44,533 nucleotides of DNA from Bremia lactucae (Eukaryota; Oomycota; Peronosporomycetes; Peronosporales; Peronosporaceae). The notes below the pieces were generated by a model. That model saw only the letters and a program-made list of their open reading frames with translations, ran no database searches and was not told the DNA's origin. Numbering within the stretch: the stretch's first letter is position 1; each line of letters opens with the position of its first letter. This document shows positions 42,398-44,533 of this stretch, piece after piece. The stretch covers positions 7,708,329-7,752,861 of the forward strand of contig NC_090610.1 in NCBI RefSeq assembly GCF_004359215.1. The letters are read 5' to 3'. The translations under genes and the position numbers were made by a program.

Positions 42398-42975
42398 TGT
42401 AATGGGGCACACATCGGTTAGAAACCCACTGTTGTGGAACAACAGTGGTTTTTACTTCGTGAATAAATTACCCTTTTATCCTATTCTAAAATGGTTAATT
42501 ACTTAAATCCCATTTATTATGGGTAACAAATGTGGTAGCCCCCAGATATAAATCTGGCGGCCAAAATCTTTTTTTTTAATTAGCTATGGTAAGGTTTTAG
42601 ATTAAATCATTAGATAAAGTGCAGTTCCCCTTGTGATCTTAAAGCGTTTAGTGCCTTCCTAAGGCTTGCGCATTGATCTGTAAATCTGTAAGAGATAGAA
42701 GCCTTTCAAGGTATATCCTCTCGGGCACTAGTTGCCACTTGGTTCTACGAACCCCTAAATCCCTTCAACTAGGATTCCTTAAGCTTGAATAGCTTGACTC
42801 ATTAAGTTTTAAACCCATTAGTGTTGTACAACTAAGAGACTCTATGAGTCTAAAGTCTTCCTCTGACTTTAAAAGCGAGGGTATTCCGCTAATAAACCCA
42901 TTAGTTCTATATAACTCAGAGACTTTCTGAGTCTGAGTCTTTTTCTGACTTTAGGAGCGGAGTAGCTCCACAACA
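42398..42975 (+). repeat. G2c 3' LTR with internal tandem duplication
   Basis: It is 578 bp against 486 bp elsewhere. The extra length is a duplication of about 80-90 bp near the 3' end (42810-42960), each unit holding AAACCCATTAGT, a GACTCTGAGTC-like stretch and the TCTGACTTT block. Confidence 0.82.
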
Positions 42976-43300
42976 GGCTGTATGTATATATATGACAAAA
43001 TGGCAAAGGCTTGCACATGGAAGCTGAAAATGGCAGAATCTTGCAAACTTAACATATGAAAGCTAAATTTACGTCGATCACAACAGAGGAGACATGATTT
43101 TCAAGCTGTTACAGAAAACATCGTTTAGGAGCAGTTTGACAATATTATGGACTTGGATGAGTAATAAAATCAGTAGCAGGAGGAAAAAAAAGAAAAGTGT
43201 TACCAATTCTGTGCAGTACCCAGAGTATCAATGTTATGTAAATCGCGTTCCCCCGAACATGAGCATCCAGACAAAAAGCTTTGATTTTCACTGTCGAAGC
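42976..43300. other. spacer between G2c and G3c
   Basis: No family recognised. A 76-codon ORF (43094-43324) is Lys/Ser rich and overlaps the next LTR, so I do not call it a gene. Confidence 0.4.
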
Positions 43301-43676
43301 TGTAACGAGCGAAAGATGCTTTGATGATACACAGTCCCGTTAAGTACAATTGGTGTTCTTAAGGGGATGGTCAATTACTTAAATATAGTAATTGACCCAC
43401 CACTCGGGTGTGGTTCACATTTTGAACAACCCTTGTGTATGTGATGCACATAAATGCATTCACATTAGGAGGGATGACGTTAGCGTCATCCGTTACCCGA
43501 GGTATCTAGAAAGATACGCTTGCAATACTTATTAATGTTGTCGACAGCGATGGCATTTTTGATTGGTATAAATATGTATTTATATTTAATACGATTAAAT
43601 TAGTCTAAAAACTACTCCCTACTTAGTAAGTGCGCACGAGGAGCCGGATTAGCGCTCTTGTGACGACACTTAACCA
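43301..43676 (+). repeat. G3c 5' LTR
   Basis: It starts TGTAACGAGC and matches 1-412 and 21569-21935 in reverse. It ends about GACACTTAACCA before the gag leader; the end is placed to within about 10 bp. Confidence 0.82.
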
Positions 43677-43878
43677 AAGTGCTTAGTGCGTTGGGTGAGG
43701 ACGCTAGCGCGCCCAACACAAGTAACTCACTCCACGCAAATGAAGCTGGCTAAATCGCTTCTCGCTGTGCTAGGGTGTGTGTCTATGTAGAGCGTGACCG
43801 CATTACGATGTGCCCGCCTACACTTAGTAGCACTTGAAATCCTTCCCACAACCCGCATCTCTGCGTGTGTACGTGAGG

Positions 43879-44533
43879 ATGAGCCTCAATATTGATTGGG
43901 CTCATTTTCCCCACCTCTCCGAACATCATCGGGAGGTGGCAGGGCTAATCGCGCAGGGACTTGGTGAACAAGCCCTGGCCAGCCTCGTGGGTTGTCCTCC
44001 TGAGCAACATGTTGCTCAGTTGGAGCAGTTTGAGGCATTCGTTCTCGGACAGCGGAGGGCCGCGTCCGAAGCACAGGGTCATGCTTCAGCGGAGTCCGTC
44101 ACTCAGACTCAGGATGAGCTGAGGCATGAGCAGGCTCGGAGCGAGGCTCTCAACAGGACTGTTGAGTGCTCTCTGCCCGGCCCCATCAGCCGAGGCCTAT
44201 TCGAATGGACCCGGCTAAGTTCGATGGAACTGCGGCGCACACGATTGTCCACTGGCTTTTAGCCGTGGAGCAATGCGGTGTCGCGCAGCTCATCGAGGGC
44301 GACAGCGGAATGGTGTCGTACGCCATGTCGCATCTGCGCGGTAAGGCCTCAGAGTGGGCTTACTCGGCGCTTATGACGGACAGAAAGGCCTTTATCTACA
44401 TAGGCGATCTTTAAGGAAAAGATTCGCGCCATGTACCAGCCGCCGAACAACGAAGTGTTGCTTCAGGCGCGCTTCTTGGAGCGCGACAGGCGAAACGATC
44501 TCTACAAGAGTATGTGCAAGAGATGCGCTTGCT
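43879..44533 (+). pseudogene. G3c gag, cut by the window edge
   Basis: The ATG at 43879 (MSLNIDWAHFPHLSEHH) matches the G3b gag start. A Gln/Glu/Ala-rich helical region follows, then the capsid block FDGTAAHTIVHWLLAVEQC and RGKASEWAYSAL. A frameshift near 44170 and another near 44400 break it. Pol lies beyond the window. Confidence 0.82.

Larger units (their letters stand above)
36163..42975 (+). mobile_element. G2 gypsy, copy c, 5' truncated
   Basis: It begins inside gag with no 5' LTR and ends with a 3' LTR at 42398-42975. All pol domains are present but broken. It is a mosaic: upstream of about 38813 it resembles copy b, and from there to about 39412 it is nearly identical to copy a. Confidence 0.9.

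Noticed and set aside
43094..43324. 76-codon Lys/Ser-rich ORF as a gene
   Set aside because: It overlaps the G3c LTR, has no family match and is short enough to arise by chance.

Overview
The window looks like a transposon-packed stretch of an oomycete nuclear genome (Peronosporales, i.e. Phytophthora or a downy mildew). The reasons are a secreted, GPI-anchored mucin-like protein of a type I associate with oomycetes, Ty3/gypsy pol genes ending in chromodomains, a FAR1-zinc-type MULE transposase, and sequences resembling the oomycete initiator (TCATTTCC core) upstream of genes. The genus cannot be fixed from the sequence alone. Only one ordinary cellular gene is convincing, at 1922-3754. Almost everything else is mobile DNA, and every element copy is damaged. 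Family names C1, C2, G1, G2 and G3 are my own labels.

Layout: 1-412 minus-strand G3-type LTR that has landed in a G1-type LTR fragment (413-580); 581-1830 AT-rich, nothing recognised; 1922-3754 cell-surface gene; 3944-9029 Ty1/copia element C1 (minus) with two 214-bp LTRs; 9093-16367 Ty3/gypsy G2 copy a (plus) holding a 909-bp run of N; 16368-17759 nothing recognised; 17760-21935 eroded gypsy relic G3 copy b (minus); 22441-24010 MULE transposase relic ending in a minisatellite; 24185-30720 gypsy G1 (plus, 5' truncated), interrupted by copia fragment C2 (27387-28796, minus) and a tRNA/SINE-like piece; 30721-36162 G2 copy b (minus) placed head to head with 36163-42975 G2 copy c (plus); 43301-44533 start of another G3 element (plus), cut by the window edge.

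Three things stand out. First, both G2 and G1 carry an extra gene on the strand opposite to pol, between the chromodomain and the 3' LTR. Its ATG sits 111-115 bp from the LTR in all four copies where it can be seen, and in G2 an oomycete-type initiator is conserved upstream of it. Second, G1 is packed with perfect short hairpins (about 30 stems of 8-12 bp in about 4.5 kb), through coding and non-coding parts alike, far above chance. Third, in both copia elements the gag start codon lies inside a primer-binding site complementary to the anticodon arm of initiator tRNA-Met. G2 copy c is also a clear mosaic of the other two G2 copies.

Within each gypsy element the parts would work in the usual order: gag (capsid, zinc knuckle), protease, reverse transcriptase, RNase H, integrase and a chromodomain that biases integration toward marked chromatin. 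None of these copies can do so now because of stops, frameshifts, deletions and catalytic changes.
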